Source: Microlunatus flavus
GTDB lineage: Bacteria > Actinomycetota > Actinomycetes > Propionibacteriales > Propionibacteriaceae
Assembly (NCBI RefSeq): GCF_900110855.1
Contig: NZ_FOFA01000001.1
Location: forward strand, 62,001 to 126,000
Length of the DNA: 64,000 nt
Direction: 5' to 3'
The notes under the pieces are model-generated. The model was not told the DNA's origin and ran no database searches. It was given only the letters and a program-made list of their open reading frames with translations. Shown here piece by piece: positions 16,787 through 24,956 of the stretch (its first letter is position 1; each line of letters opens with the position of its first letter). The translations under genes were made by a program, and so were the position numbers.

Positions 16787-17002
16787 TCAGACGGTCGGGG
16801 CCGGAGGGTCGGCCGGGCTCGTGCGGTGGTGGTCCTTGGGGGCCGCGTTCGGGTCGCCGCCCATCTGACCGAGGGCGGGCAGCTTGGCCGAGGCGCTGGC
16901 GCCACGCGCGGTGCTGCGCCGCCTCAGCACCGGGACCAGGATCGCCGCGGCGACCACCAGCACGACGACGACGACGATCAGGACGATGGTTCCGGTGCTC
17001 AT
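16787..17002 (-). CDS. Small single-pass membrane protein
   Basis: A 71-residue protein with one N-terminal membrane helix (STGTIVLIVVVVVLVVAAAILV) followed by RRR, which marks the cytoplasmic side, and a polar, Pro-rich tail (GGDPNAAPKDHHRTSPADPPAPTV). GAGGAGG lies just before the ATG, which supports this start over longer readings. No family was recognised. It is downstream of the unknown gene at 17085-17477 in the same direction, and converges on the phosphatase. Confidence 0.6.
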   Translation of the reverse strand: MSTGTIVLIVVVVVLVVAAAILVPVLRRRSTARGASASAKLPALGQMGGDPNAAPKDHHRTSPADPPAPTV

Positions 17003-17084
17003 GAGGCCTCCTCGGCCGGACCTGACGGTCCATGCCCCCAGAGTGCGCGCACCCACCTGACGGACACCCCGAGCGGGCAGCCGT

Positions 17085-17477
17085 TCAGTCGGTGACGACG
17101 AACGCCTGGTCGCGCACGGCGCGGGCGACCAGGCGGATGGACATGCGCTTGAAGGCGTCCTCGATGAAGGCGTCGACGCGGTCGGCGCTCACCGGGAACG
17201 AGGAGACCGGGATCTGCCCGGACTCCCAGCCCAGCCGCTCGATGTCGTCGATCGACACCAGCCCCGAGGTCTGGCGGTCGAACGCGTACACCGTCACCGC
17301 GGTGGACTCGTCGACGGCGATGTCGATGCCGAGGATCGTCCAGCGCTCGCGGTCCACGCCGGCCAGCTCGTAGAGGCTCGGCGAGCCGAGCGTCGCCACG
17401 GCGTCCTCGGCCGCGGCGGTCCCCACGTAGTCGCTCCAGCCGGCGCTCGCCGGGCCCAGCACCTGGTGCTCAGTCAC
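17085..17477 (-). CDS. Conserved-looking unknown protein, possible Pho-regulon member
   Basis: A 130-residue soluble protein of unknown function. No motif was recognised; the segments GSPSLYELAGVDRERWTILGIDI and AVTVYAFDRQ suggest an alpha/beta fold. The GTG at 17477 is chosen over a longer GTG at 17507 because a GAGCAT -10 box ends 6 nt upstream (leaderless pattern), and the longer version would begin inside the PHO-like repeat. The promoter has two PHO-like units in the same orientation as the gene. It lies between the exported phosphatase and glpQ, so a role in phosphate starvation is a reasonable guess. Confidence 0.65.
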   Translation of the reverse strand: MTEHQVLGPASAGWSDYVGTAAAEDAVATLGSPSLYELAGVDRERWTILGIDIAVDESTAVTVYAFDRQTSGLVSIDDIERLGWESGQIPVSSFPVSADRVDAFIEDAFKRMSIRLVARAVRDQAFVVTD

Positions 17478-17483
17478 GTCCGG

Positions 17484-17516
17484 ATGCTCGCAGGGCCAGG
17501 TGAACACGCGACGAAC
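17484..17516 (-). promoter_or_regulatory. PHO-like direct repeat plus -10 of the unknown gene
   Basis: On the minus strand, units GTTCGTCGCGT and GTTCACCTGGC (17516-17495; cores 5/7 and 7/7) sit where the -35 is expected, followed by GAGCAT at 17489-17484, 6 nt before the GTG at 17477. Confidence 0.45.
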
Positions 17517-17552
17517 GACAGGCGACGACCGGCGTCGGGCAGGGCGGCGGCG

Positions 17553-18548
17553 TCAGGCGACCAGCGCCGAGCGGGCGACGTCGCCGATGTCGGGGTTGTC
17601 GGTGAAGAAGTCGTCCATGCCCGCCCGCAGGAACGTCTCGATCTCGCCGAGCAGGTCGCCGGGTGCGTCCTCCGACCCGGCGCTGCGGTGCTGGAGCGGG
17701 AGGAAGCGGTTCTCGCGGCGGAACGTCCAGCCGGTCACGCGCAACCCGGCCGCGTGGGCGTCGTCCAGGACCGGGCCCGGCTCGAGCAGCCGCCCGTCGG
17801 CGTCGCGCGGGATCATCAGGTCCTTGTGGAGCGCCACCTGGTCGGCGTACTCCTTGATCCCGGCGAGGCCTTGCGGGGTGACGAGGTCGAGCGACGTGCG
17901 CGGGTCGCCCGTGCTGCGCAGGTCGTACGGGGCGCCCACGACGTGCAGGACCTGGATCAGCGGCAGCTCGGTGAGCCCGCGCAGCATCCGCAGGTTGCCG
18001 GTCTCGAAGCTCTGGATGACCACGGGGTCGTCGCGCCGGCTCCACCCGTGCGCGCCGAGCGCGTCGACCAGCGCCTCCTCCAGCGGCAGCCCGATCGAGC
18101 GGAAGTACGTCGGGTGCTTCGTCTCCGGAGCCACGCCGACCGGTCGGCCGTCGCGGGTGCGGGAGCGCCGGGCGAGGTCGAGGACCTCGTCGAGGGTGGC
18201 GACCGGTTGGCCGTCGAAGGCGACGTTCTGGGGCCGCAGCGCCGGCAGCGGCTCGCGGGCGGTCAGGGTGCGGATCTCGTCGAGGGTGAAGTCCTCGGTG
18301 AACCACCCGGTCAGCTCGCGCCCGTCGATCGTCTTCGTCGTGCGCCGGTCGGCGAACTCCGGGTGCTCCGAGACGTCGGTGCTGGCCGTGATCGCGCTCT
18401 CGTGGCGCACGACGAGGTGGCCGTCGCGGGTGGGGACGACGTCGGGCTCGATGACGTCGGCCCCCTGCTCGATCGCGAGCTCGTACGCCGCGATCGTGTG
18501 CTCCGGGCGGTAGCCGCTGGCGCCGCGGTGTCCGATGACGAGGTTCAC
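17553..18548 (-). CDS. glpQ: Glycerophosphodiester phosphodiesterase
   Basis: A 331-residue GDPD-family enzyme that hydrolyses glycerophosphodiesters to glycerol-3-phosphate and alcohol. The catalytic NLVIGHRGASGYRPEHTIAAY with active-site His-Arg (residues 6-8), ADVIEPDVVPTRDGHLVVRHE with metal-binding acids and general-acid His, and APETKHPTYF are all present, with a TIM-barrel length. The GTG at 18548 gives the canonical start; upstream in-frame codons add unconserved Pro/Arg-rich sequence. No signal peptide is visible from this start, so the site of action is probably the cytoplasm unless the start is further upstream. It is divergent from the polysialyltransferase-like gene across a region with a two-unit PHO-like repeat. 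GlpQ of other actinomycetes and bacilli is a classic Pho-regulon enzyme, used on phospholipid head groups or teichoic acid. Confidence 0.9.
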   Translation of the reverse strand: MNLVIGHRGASGYRPEHTIAAYELAIEQGADVIEPDVVPTRDGHLVVRHESAITASTDVSEHPEFADRRTTKTIDGRELTGWFTEDFTLDEIRTLTAREPLPALRPQNVAFDGQPVATLDEVLDLARRSRTRDGRPVGVAPETKHPTYFRSIGLPLEEALVDALGAHGWSRRDDPVVIQSFETGNLRMLRGLTELPLIQVLHVVGAPYDLRSTGDPRTSLDLVTPQGLAGIKEYADQVALHKDLMIPRDADGRLLEPGPVLDDAHAAGLRVTGWTFRRENRFLPLQHRSAGSEDAPGDLLGEIETFLRAGMDDFFTDNPDIGDVARSALVA

Positions 18549-18623
18549 GTCGCCATCCCAGCAGAACGGCCGCCGCCTCGTGGGTATTGGCGGTGGAACC
18601 CCGCGCGCCGCACGCCACCGGGA

Positions 18624-18645
18624 GTTCACCTGGTGTCCACCGGGC
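18624..18645 (+). promoter_or_regulatory. PHO-box-like repeat between glpQ and the glycan block
   Basis: Adjacent 11-nt units GTTCACCTGGT and GTCCACCGGGC (cores 7/7 and 6/7) lie in the 146-bp divergent intergenic region, oriented toward the gene at 18695 and 76 nt from the glpQ start on the other side. Confidence 0.55.
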
Positions 18646-18682
18646 GCTTCTGCCGCCGACACCTGCGGACGGGTTCGCACCC

Positions 18683-18688
18683 TAGGTT
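18683..18688 (+). promoter_or_regulatory. -10 box of leaderless gene at 18695
   Basis: TAGGTT ends 6 nt before the GTG at 18695, which fits a leaderless start and fixes the orientation of this promoter relative to the PHO-like repeat. Confidence 0.5.
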
Positions 18689-18694
18689 TCGGGC

Positions 18695-19873
18695 GTGAGC
18701 GCTCCCTGCTACCTGGTCGCCACCACGCCGCACGAGGTGCTCGTCATGGCCGCGGCGCTGCGCGGCGGCCACCTCGACGCCGCCGCGTCCTGCGTCCTCG
18801 TCCTCGGCACGGGCGACGCCTCGGACGCGGCTCGGCGGACCGCGGACCAGCTCGGCCTCGCCGAGCGGGTCGTCGCGCTCGACGACCTCGTCGCCACGTC
18901 CGGGCGCCTCGAGGAGGGTCCGGTCGAGCTGGTCGTCGGCACCGCGTCGGTCGAGGCGGGCCGCGCGCTGGCGCGGCGCCTCGTCGAGCTCAGCGTCACC
19001 CTCGTCGCGGTGGGCGCCGACGCGTACGGGCCGACGCCGGACGGCGTGCGGGGACGGTTCGCCCGCCTGACCCACCGCGTGCTGCACCTGGACCTGGTGC
19101 CCGGCGTGACCCCTCTGCTGCTGGCGGAGCGCCGGGTGCCCGCCGTGGCGGTCGCGCTCCCCGACCACCGCGCCGCGGCGTCCGCGCTGCCCGCCCCCGG
19201 CCCGGTGAGCAACCCCACGACCCTGGTGATCGGCCGCACGTCCGCCTGGGCGGACGCCCTCGACGCCGAGCGCCGCACCGCCCTGCTGGTGGCGATGGTG
19301 CAGCGCTGCGCCGAGGCGGGTCACTCGCGCATCGTCCTGCTCGCCGAGCCTGGCCTGCGGCCCCGGGCGCGCCGCGAGCTGGAGAAGGCGGCGAAGCAGG
19401 TGCGGGCCGACCTGACGGTCGTGGACGACCTCGGTCCCGTCGAGGCCTGGCTGGAGACCGGCGCGGTCCGCCTGGTCGTGGGGTCCGCTGCGCCGGAGCT
19501 GCTCGTGGCCCGCGACGTCTACGGCCTGCGCGTGGCCCAGCTCGACTCCGACGTCGTGCTCAAGCGGCTGGCGCCCTTCTCCCACCCCGGCCGGACGGCC
19601 GCGGCGCTGGTCGAGGCCACGGTGCCCGACCTGCGCAGCTGGACGCGCGCGCCCGAGGGCGAGCCCCCCGCCGCCGTCGACCTGGGGGCCACGATGACCG
19701 CCGTCGCGTACGCCATGGCGCCAGGACTGCTCGCCGAGCGTCGTGCCGACGTCATCGCGCACCTGGCCCGGACGCCGGACGACGTGCGCCGTCGCTTCGT
19801 GCGGCGGCGCCGGCTCGGCGAGCTCCGGCTGCCCGGCGGGAAGCGCAAGGTGAGGGCCGCGCTCGATGCGTGA
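18695..19873 (+). CDS. Polysialyltransferase-family glycosyltransferase (probable)
   Basis: A 392-residue soluble protein whose C-terminal half resembles the alpha-2,8-polysialyltransferase family: a segment VRLVVGSAAPELLVARDVYGLRVAQLDSDVVL followed by LAPFSHPGRTAAALVEATVPDL, where family members have a conserved position for the sugar nucleotide and an HP-containing motif. The N-terminal half begins YLVATTPHEVLVMAAALRGGHLDA, also typical of this group. In actinomycetes such proteins are associated with surface carbohydrate synthesis. No sialic acid genes are nearby, so the donor is unknown. It is the first gene of the glycan block and has a PHO-like repeat and a leaderless promoter upstream. 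Assignment is by pattern, and moderately sure. Confidence 0.55.
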   Translation: MSAPCYLVATTPHEVLVMAAALRGGHLDAAASCVLVLGTGDASDAARRTADQLGLAERVVALDDLVATSGRLEEGPVELVVGTASVEAGRALARRLVELSVTLVAVGADAYGPTPDGVRGRFARLTHRVLHLDLVPGVTPLLLAERRVPAVAVALPDHRAAASALPAPGPVSNPTTLVIGRTSAWADALDAERRTALLVAMVQRCAEAGHSRIVLLAEPGLRPRARRELEKAAKQVRADLTVVDDLGPVEAWLETGAVRLVVGSAAPELLVARDVYGLRVAQLDSDVVLKRLAPFSHPGRTAAALVEATVPDLRSWTRAPEGEPPAAVDLGATMTAVAYAMAPGLLAERRADVIAHLARTPDDVRRRFVRRRRLGELRLPGGKRKVRAALDA

Positions 19874-19935
19874 ACGTTCGGCGACGACTCCGGGAACGGG
19901 CCCGAGCCGCAGCAGGCTGCACGCCCAGGTCTTTG

Positions 19936-19941
19936 TAGCGT
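19936..19941 (+). promoter_or_regulatory. -10 box before the GT39-like gene
   Basis: TAGCGT ends 8 nt before the ATG at 19950, which supports that start and a leaderless transcript rather than read-through with a start at 19866. Confidence 0.45.
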
Positions 19942-19949
19942 CCGCGGAC

Positions 19950-21524
19950 ATGACCACGCTGCACGAGCCCGACGCCGCCCCGGTCGACGCCGCGACGCGC
20001 CCCGTCGAGCACCGGACCGGGCCGGCGCGGCTGCGCCGGGTCGACCCGGCGGTCGCCGCACCCGTCGTCGCCTCGGTCGTCGTCATGCTGGTGGTCGGCC
20101 TCTGGGGCCTCGACCGCGGGTCGATGTGGCTGGACGAGGCCGCGACGTACACGGTGGCGACGCGCCCGGTCCACCAGATCCTCGCCGTGCTGCAGAACAT
20201 CGACCTCGTCCACGGCGCGTACTACCTCTTCATGCACCTCTGGCTGCTGCCCGGCGGCGGGGAGGTCTGGATGCGGGTGCCCTCGGTGCTAGGGATGGCC
20301 GTCGGCGCCGGCGCGACGGCCGCGCTCGGCGTGCGCCTGGCCGGTCCTCGGACGGGGCTCGTGGCCGGGCTGCTCTTCGCCGGATGGCCCCTGGTGTCGT
20401 ACTACGGGCAGGAGGGGCGCTCCTTCGCCCTGGTCCTGGGCGCGGTCCTGCTCGCCACGTGGTGCCTGGTCCAGGCCCTCGCGTCGGGCCGGCGGCGCTG
20501 GTGGTGGGGCTGCACGGTCTGCCTCGTCACGGCGGCGACGCTGCACGAGTTCGCGGTGCTGGCGGTCGCCGCGCACGCGGTGACGCTGCTCCTGGCGCGG
20601 CCGGCCTGGCGGGTGTGGCGCGCCTGGCTGCTCTCCGCAGTGGTGTGCGGTCTCCTCGTCGCCCCGCTGGCCTGGCTCACCCAGCAGCAGGCGGGCCAGG
20701 TGAGCTACATGACCTCCCCCACCTGGAGCACGCTCACCGACCTGGCGGCGAAGTTCCTGTCGGTGAACCTGTGGCTCTCGCTGGTGCTGGTCGCCCTCGT
20801 CGCCGTCGGGACGGTGGCCGAGGTGCGGCGCCGGCCGCCCACGCCGCTCGGCCTCGCCGCCGTCGCGCTGCCGCTGCTGCTGGTGCCGGTCGGGCTCCTG
20901 CTGGCCGCGTCCCTGGTCCACCCCTTCTTCCAGGTCCGCTACGTCCTGTTCTCCGTCGCCGGGCTGCCGCTCCTCGCCGGGCGCGGGGTCGACCAGCTCG
21001 CGTCCACGGCAGCCCGCGTCACCCGCAGGACGGCCGTCGGCTGGGTCGTGGCCGTCGTGCTCGTCCTCGCCGTCTCCCTCGCGCAGCTGCCCGCGCTGCG
21101 CCACGAGCGGACCACCGGCTCCCGCTCCCAGGACTTCGCCGGCGCTGCGGCCGTCGTCGCGGCCGTGGCCCGGCCCGGCGACGGCGTGCTGTTCCTGCCC
21201 CTGAGCTACCGGCTCGGCGCCATGGCCTACCCCGACGCGTACGCGGGCGTCGACGACCTGGCCCTCAAGCGGTCAGCGGTGCAGGCCGCCAACCTGCGCG
21301 GCACGAACCGCACGCCGGACGCCATCCGCAAGGAGATGCTCACCCGCCAGCGCATCTGGGTCGTCAGCACCAAGAACCAGCGGGTGAAGGCCGGCGACGA
21401 GGTCGGGGCCGCGGAGATGGCCGTGCTGAAGGACCACTTCGCTGCCGAGCAGCTGTTCCCCGCCCCCGGAGCAGGGGTCCGCAGCCTCGAGGTGCACCTC
21501 TACGTCCGCACGGACGCGGGCTGA
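19950..21524 (+). CDS. GT39/ArnT-like polytopic glycosyltransferase
   Basis: A 524-residue integral membrane protein with around ten hydrophobic helices and the features of the GT-C superfamily (PMT/ArnT-like): a first helix followed by WGLDRGSMWLDEAATYTVATR, in which the acidic loop residues (LDEA) after the first helix are the typical catalytic site. It also has SYYGQEGRSFAL and a later FFQVRYVLFSVAGL segment. These enzymes use polyprenyl-phosphate sugars at the outer membrane face to glycosylate proteins or polymers. A soluble C-terminal part of about 130 residues follows. The ATG at 19950 is favoured by a -10 box; a longer form from 19866 would overlap the preceding gene. Substrate unknown; the context suggests a surface glycan. 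Confidence 0.75.
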   Translation: MTTLHEPDAAPVDAATRPVEHRTGPARLRRVDPAVAAPVVASVVVMLVVGLWGLDRGSMWLDEAATYTVATRPVHQILAVLQNIDLVHGAYYLFMHLWLLPGGGEVWMRVPSVLGMAVGAGATAALGVRLAGPRTGLVAGLLFAGWPLVSYYGQEGRSFALVLGAVLLATWCLVQALASGRRRWWWGCTVCLVTAATLHEFAVLAVAAHAVTLLLARPAWRVWRAWLLSAVVCGLLVAPLAWLTQQQAGQVSYMTSPTWSTLTDLAAKFLSVNLWLSLVLVALVAVGTVAEVRRRPPTPLGLAAVALPLLLVPVGLLLAASLVHPFFQVRYVLFSVAGLPLLAGRGVDQLASTAARVTRRTAVGWVVAVVLVLAVSLAQLPALRHERTTGSRSQDFAGAAAVVAAVARPGDGVLFLPLSYRLGAMAYPDAYAGVDDLALKRSAVQAANLRGTNRTPDAIRKEMLTRQRIWVVSTKNQRVKAGDEVGAAEMAVLKDHFAAEQLFPAPGAGVRSLEVHLYVRTDAG

Positions 21525-21573
21525 AGGCTCGGAAGACCGAGGGGCTCGGAAGACCGACGACCGAAGGCAGGGC

Positions 21574-22557
21574 TCAGAGGACGGGCGGGCGGCCCAGGAC
21601 GGTCATCCGCGCCACCGTGCGCCAGCGCATCGGGCGCCGGGCCGGGCGCGCCGCCCAGGCCTGGCGGTAGCCCGCCAGCACCTGACGTGCCGCACCGCCG
21701 CGGGCGACCGCGAGCAGCGTCCAGATCGACACGTAGACGGCGGCGACGGGCAGCGGGAGCGAGCGCCAGGCCGCCCAGAAACGGTTCCGGGCGGTCAGGA
21801 GGACGTGGCCCGGGTGCCGCGACGGCGTGGTCCGCGGGTGGAACGCGGTGAGGTCGGCGGAGTACCAGAGCGACCAGCCCGCGTCGAGGAGCCGCCAGGA
21901 GAGGTCGGACTCCTCCATCGCGTAGAAGAAGCGCTGGTCGAAGCCCGCAGCGCCCGTGAACGCCTCGGCGCGCACCGCGCAGGCCGCGCCGATGAAGTGC
22001 GTGACCTCGCCCGAGCGGAGCGCGGAACGCTTCCCGACCCGGGGCACGTGCCGCCGCTGCGTGAGGCCCTCGTGGTCGACGAGGCGGATCGCCATCGCGC
22101 CGAGGCCGGCGTCGGCGTCGAACCGCTCGACCACCGTGGCGAGCACGTCGGGCCCGAGGAGCTCCGCGTCGTCGTCGAGGAACATGATCACCCGGGCGTC
22201 GGCCGCGGCGGCGCCGATGTTGCGCCCGCCGGGGATGCCCGCGTTCTCGGGCAGCACGATGAAGCGGTCGGACGGGCCGAGCCGCGGCAGCTCCAGCCGA
22301 GCGGCGTTCTCGGCGAGGGCGCCGTTGAGGACCAGGACGAGCTGCAGGTCGAGGCCCCGCTGCGTGCGCACGGACGCCAGGGCCCGCACCAGCTCGTCGG
22401 GCCGGTTCGCCTGGGTGAGCACGACGACCGCCAGGTCGTGGGGCCGGCCCGCACGGGCGACCCCCTCGGCGGGTGCCGCCTGCGTGGCCAGGCCGCCCTC
22501 GAGGAACAGCCCTGCGTCCAGCCAGGCCCCGAGGGGCCGCTCAGCGACCGCCGTCAT
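21574..22557 (-). CDS. Family 2 glycosyltransferase
   Basis: A 327-residue GT-A-fold glycosyltransferase. LAVVVLTQANRPDELVRALASV is the nucleotide-binding strand, NAGIPGGRNIGAAAADARVIMFLDDDAEL contains the metal-binding DDD motif, and DQRFFYAMEESDLSWRLLDAGW is the conserved C-terminal acceptor/base region (EESDLSWR), as in rhamnosyl- and galactofuranosyl-type GT2 enzymes. The C-terminal 70 residues hold a hydrophobic, possibly membrane-attached helix (LPLPVAAVYVSIWTLLAVA). GGAGGTGC precedes the ATG at 22557, which excludes much longer readings. A two-unit PHO-like repeat lies 51-72 nt upstream on the same strand. It converges on the GT39-like gene. Confidence 0.85.
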   Translation of the reverse strand: MTAVAERPLGAWLDAGLFLEGGLATQAAPAEGVARAGRPHDLAVVVLTQANRPDELVRALASVRTQRGLDLQLVLVLNGALAENAARLELPRLGPSDRFIVLPENAGIPGGRNIGAAAADARVIMFLDDDAELLGPDVLATVVERFDADAGLGAMAIRLVDHEGLTQRRHVPRVGKRSALRSGEVTHFIGAACAVRAEAFTGAAGFDQRFFYAMEESDLSWRLLDAGWSLWYSADLTAFHPRTTPSRHPGHVLLTARNRFWAAWRSLPLPVAAVYVSIWTLLAVARGGAARQVLAGYRQAWAARPARRPMRWRTVARMTVLGRPPVL

Positions 22558-22607
22558 CGCGCACCTCCGTCGTCGTGGCCAGCACTGCTGGACGTGATCC
22601 TCCGGGC

Positions 22608-22629
22608 GGCTGCTGAACGGTCGGTGAAC
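22608..22629 (-). promoter_or_regulatory. PHO-box-like repeat before a glycosyltransferase
   Basis: On the minus strand, units GTTCACCGACC and GTTCAGCAGCC (cores 7/7 and 6/7) are adjacent with the exact 11-nt period, 51-72 nt upstream of the GT2 start at 22557. Confidence 0.5.
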
Positions 22630-22700
22630 CCCGGAGGTGCAGTCGCCCAACAGGGTGTGACGACGTGCGCGCAGGCCCTGGTCGGGGCGTGACCCCGCAC

Positions 22701-22706
22701 TACGGT
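22701..22706 (+). promoter_or_regulatory. -10 box of leaderless GT2 gene
   Basis: TACGGT ends 7 nt before the GTG at 22714. A GTG at 22705 lies inside this box and is therefore less likely to be the start. Confidence 0.45.
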
Positions 22707-22713
22707 GCGGCGC

Positions 22714-23679
22714 GTGCCACCGGTCCCTGCCGTCCTGCCCGTCACCGAGACGGGCCGCCCCCGCTGGTCCGTCGTGATCCCTGTGCACGACTGCGCGGGC
22801 TACCTGGCCGAGGCGCTGCCGGAGGTGCTCGCGCAGCTCGGGGGCGACGTCGACGCCGGCCGCGCCGAGGTCGTCGTCGTCGACGACGCGTCGGCCGACG
22901 ACCCGGCCGCCGTCGTCGGGCGGCTCGGCCGGGGCCGGGTGCGCTACGAGGGCCAGGCCGTGAACCGGGGCGCGATCGGCACCTTCAACCACTGCCTGGA
23001 CCTCGCCTCCGGCGAGCTGGTGCACCTGCTGCACGGCGACGACCTGGTCCTGCCCGGCTTCTACGACGCCGTCGAGGACGCGCTCGACGACGACCCGGCC
23101 GCGGTCGCCGCCGTCTGCCGGGTCGAGGACGTCACGGCCGACGGACGGCCGACCGACGTGACCCGCTCCTACCGCCGCGGCACCGGCCGGTGGACCGGCG
23201 CGCTCGGGTCGCTCGCCGTGTCGAACCGGGTCCGCGCCCCGGGCGTCGTCGTCCGTCGCAGCGCGTACGAGGCGGTCGGCGGCTTCTCCACCGACCTCCC
23301 CCACGCGGCGGACTGGGAGATGTGGGCCCGGCTCGCCGCCCACGGGCCCGTGGTCTTCGTCGACGAGGTCCTCGCCCGCTACCGCCGCCACGACGCGTCG
23401 GACACCTCGACGCGGGTGCAGAGCGGGGAGAACGTGCGCGAGCGCGTCACCGCCCTCACCCCGGTGCTCGCCCACGTGGCGCCGGAGCGACGCGGCGCGC
23501 TGCGGCGACGGGCGCTGGCGTACGCGGCGGTGTTCGCCGGCAGGACCGCGCTGCAGCTCGCGCGACGGGGGCGCTGGGCCGGTGCGGCGCGCCAGGCGCG
23601 CGAGTCTGTCCGCTGCCTCGCGCTCCTCGTCCGGCCTGCTCCGACGCCCGATGGTGAACCTTCGCCGACGCCCCGGTGA
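22714..23679 (+). CDS. Family 2 glycosyltransferase
   Basis: A 321-residue GT2 enzyme with WSVVIPVHDCAGYLAEALPEV at the N-terminus, VVVVDDASADD, NRGAIGTFNHCLDLASGELVHLLHGDDLV (with the HGDD metal-binding motif) and DWEMWARLA in the acceptor region. The GT-A domain covers residues 15-230; a basic helical tail follows (RRALAYAAVFAGRTALQLARRGRWAGAARQARESV), probably membrane-peripheral. It is divergent from the previous GT2 gene and precedes glf with 120 bp between. The sugar cannot be told from sequence. Confidence 0.85.
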   Translation: MPPVPAVLPVTETGRPRWSVVIPVHDCAGYLAEALPEVLAQLGGDVDAGRAEVVVVDDASADDPAAVVGRLGRGRVRYEGQAVNRGAIGTFNHCLDLASGELVHLLHGDDLVLPGFYDAVEDALDDDPAAVAAVCRVEDVTADGRPTDVTRSYRRGTGRWTGALGSLAVSNRVRAPGVVVRRSAYEAVGGFSTDLPHAADWEMWARLAAHGPVVFVDEVLARYRRHDASDTSTRVQSGENVRERVTALTPVLAHVAPERRGALRRRALAYAAVFAGRTALQLARRGRWAGAARQARESVRCLALLVRPAPTPDGEPSPTPR

Positions 23680-23763
23680 CGCCTCGACGACGGCTGGTCG
23701 ACGGTCGTCGGACAACCCGTCCGGAGCCGTGTCTTCGGAGCCGGGAGGGCCCGTACGCCTCAC

Positions 23764-23769
23764 TACGGT
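23764..23769 (+). promoter_or_regulatory. Possible -10 box of glf
   Basis: TACGGT, in the same CACTACGGTG context as the box before the preceding gene, lies 30 nt before the glf ATG. A GGGAG ribosome-binding site is 8 nt before the ATG, so this transcript would have a short leader. Confidence 0.35.
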
Positions 23770-23799
23770 GACGGCCGTGACGCGACGGGAGACGACTCG

Positions 23800-24942
23800 A
23801 TGAGGTTCGGCATCGCCGGCGCCGGCTTCTCCGGGGCGGTGATCGCGCGACAGCTGGCCGAGGCCGGGCACGACGCGATCGTCTTCGAGACCCGCGACCA
23901 CGTGGCCGGGAACTGCCACACCGAGCGCGACGCCGAGACCGGCGTCATGGTCCACCGCTACGGCCCGCACATCTTCCACACCGCCGACGAGCGCGTCTGG
24001 TCCTACGTCAACCGGTTCGGCGTGATGGTCCCGTACGACCACCGCGTCCGGACGACCGTGGGCGGCCGGGTCTACTCCCTGCCGGTCAACCTGATGACGA
24101 TCAACCAGCTCTTCGGCACCGCGCTCGGCCCCGACGACGCGAGGACCTTCATCGCCGCCCAGGCCGACTCCTCCATCGGCGAGCCGCGCAACTTCGAGGA
24201 GCAGGCGCTCAAGTTCATGGGCCGCGACCTGTACGAGGCCTTCTTCCTCGGCTACACCCGCAAGCAGTGGGGCCTGGCGCCGACCGAGATCCCGGCGTCG
24301 GTGCTCAAGCGCCTGCCGCTGCGCTTCAGCTACGAGGACTCCTACTTCAACCACCCGCACCAGGCGATCCCCCGCGACGGCTACACCGCGGTGGTCGAGG
24401 CGGTCCTCGACCACCCGCGCATCGAGGTGCGGCTGTCCACGCCCTACACCGAGGCCGACCGCGGCGACGTCGACCACTCGGTCTGGTCGGGCCCCCTGGA
24501 CGCGTGGTTCGGCTTCGCGCACGGGCGCCTCGGCTACCGGACGCTCGACTTCGAGGAGATCCGCGCCGACGGCGACCACCTGGGCTGCGCGGTGATGAAC
24601 TACGGCGACCTCGAGGTCCCGCACACCCGCATCGCCGAGCACAAGCACTTCGCCCCGTGGGAGCACCACGCGCAGACGGTCTGCTTCCGCGAGACGAGCC
24701 GGCTCGCCGAGGAGGGCGACACGCCCTACTACCCGATCCGCCTGGCCGAGGACAAGAGCCTGCTGCGCAGCTACGTCGACGCCGCGCGCGCCGAGCGGGG
24801 CGTGACCTTCGTCGGCCGGCTCGGCACCTACCGCTACCTGGACATGGACGTCACCATCGGCGAGGCCCTGGCCGCGGCGGACGGGATCCTCGCCGCCGTC
24901 GAGGCCGGCCGAGCGGTGCCGTCGCTGTTCGTGGACGCATGA
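23800..24942 (+). CDS. glf: UDP-galactopyranose mutase
   Basis: A 380-residue flavoenzyme converting UDP-galactopyranose to UDP-galactofuranose. FGIAGAGFSGAVIARQLAEAGH is the FAD Rossmann motif at the N-terminus. HVAGNCHTERDAETGVMVHRYGPHIFHT, GYTRKQWG, and the family-specific FEEIRADGDHLGCAVMNYGDLEVPHTRIAEHKHF region with PYYPIR are all present. The length matches Glf. Its presence shows that this glycan block uses galactofuranose. The next gene overlaps or is coupled (ATGA at 24939), so the two are co-transcribed. Confidence 0.97.
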   Translation: MRFGIAGAGFSGAVIARQLAEAGHDAIVFETRDHVAGNCHTERDAETGVMVHRYGPHIFHTADERVWSYVNRFGVMVPYDHRVRTTVGGRVYSLPVNLMTINQLFGTALGPDDARTFIAAQADSSIGEPRNFEEQALKFMGRDLYEAFFLGYTRKQWGLAPTEIPASVLKRLPLRFSYEDSYFNHPHQAIPRDGYTAVVEAVLDHPRIEVRLSTPYTEADRGDVDHSVWSGPLDAWFGFAHGRLGYRTLDFEEIRADGDHLGCAVMNYGDLEVPHTRIAEHKHFAPWEHHAQTVCFRETSRLAEEGDTPYYPIRLAEDKSLLRSYVDAARAERGVTFVGRLGTYRYLDMDVTIGEALAAADGILAAVEAGRAVPSLFVDA

Positions 24943-24956
24943 ACGAGGAGGGTTCC

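Noticed and set aside
14003-17095. Very long open frames, e.g. 1,030 codons here, and others of about 800-1,030 codons at 14658-17033, 21574-24669 and 58559-61555 on the opposite strand
   Set aside because: They are shadow frames caused by high GC: composition is Arg/Pro/Gly/Ala-rich without domain motifs, and a well-supported gene covers the same DNA in another frame.
23650-23660. GTTCACC core on the minus strand near the end of a GT2 gene
   Set aside because: It lies inside coding sequence, is a single unit and is not upstream of a minus-strand gene.
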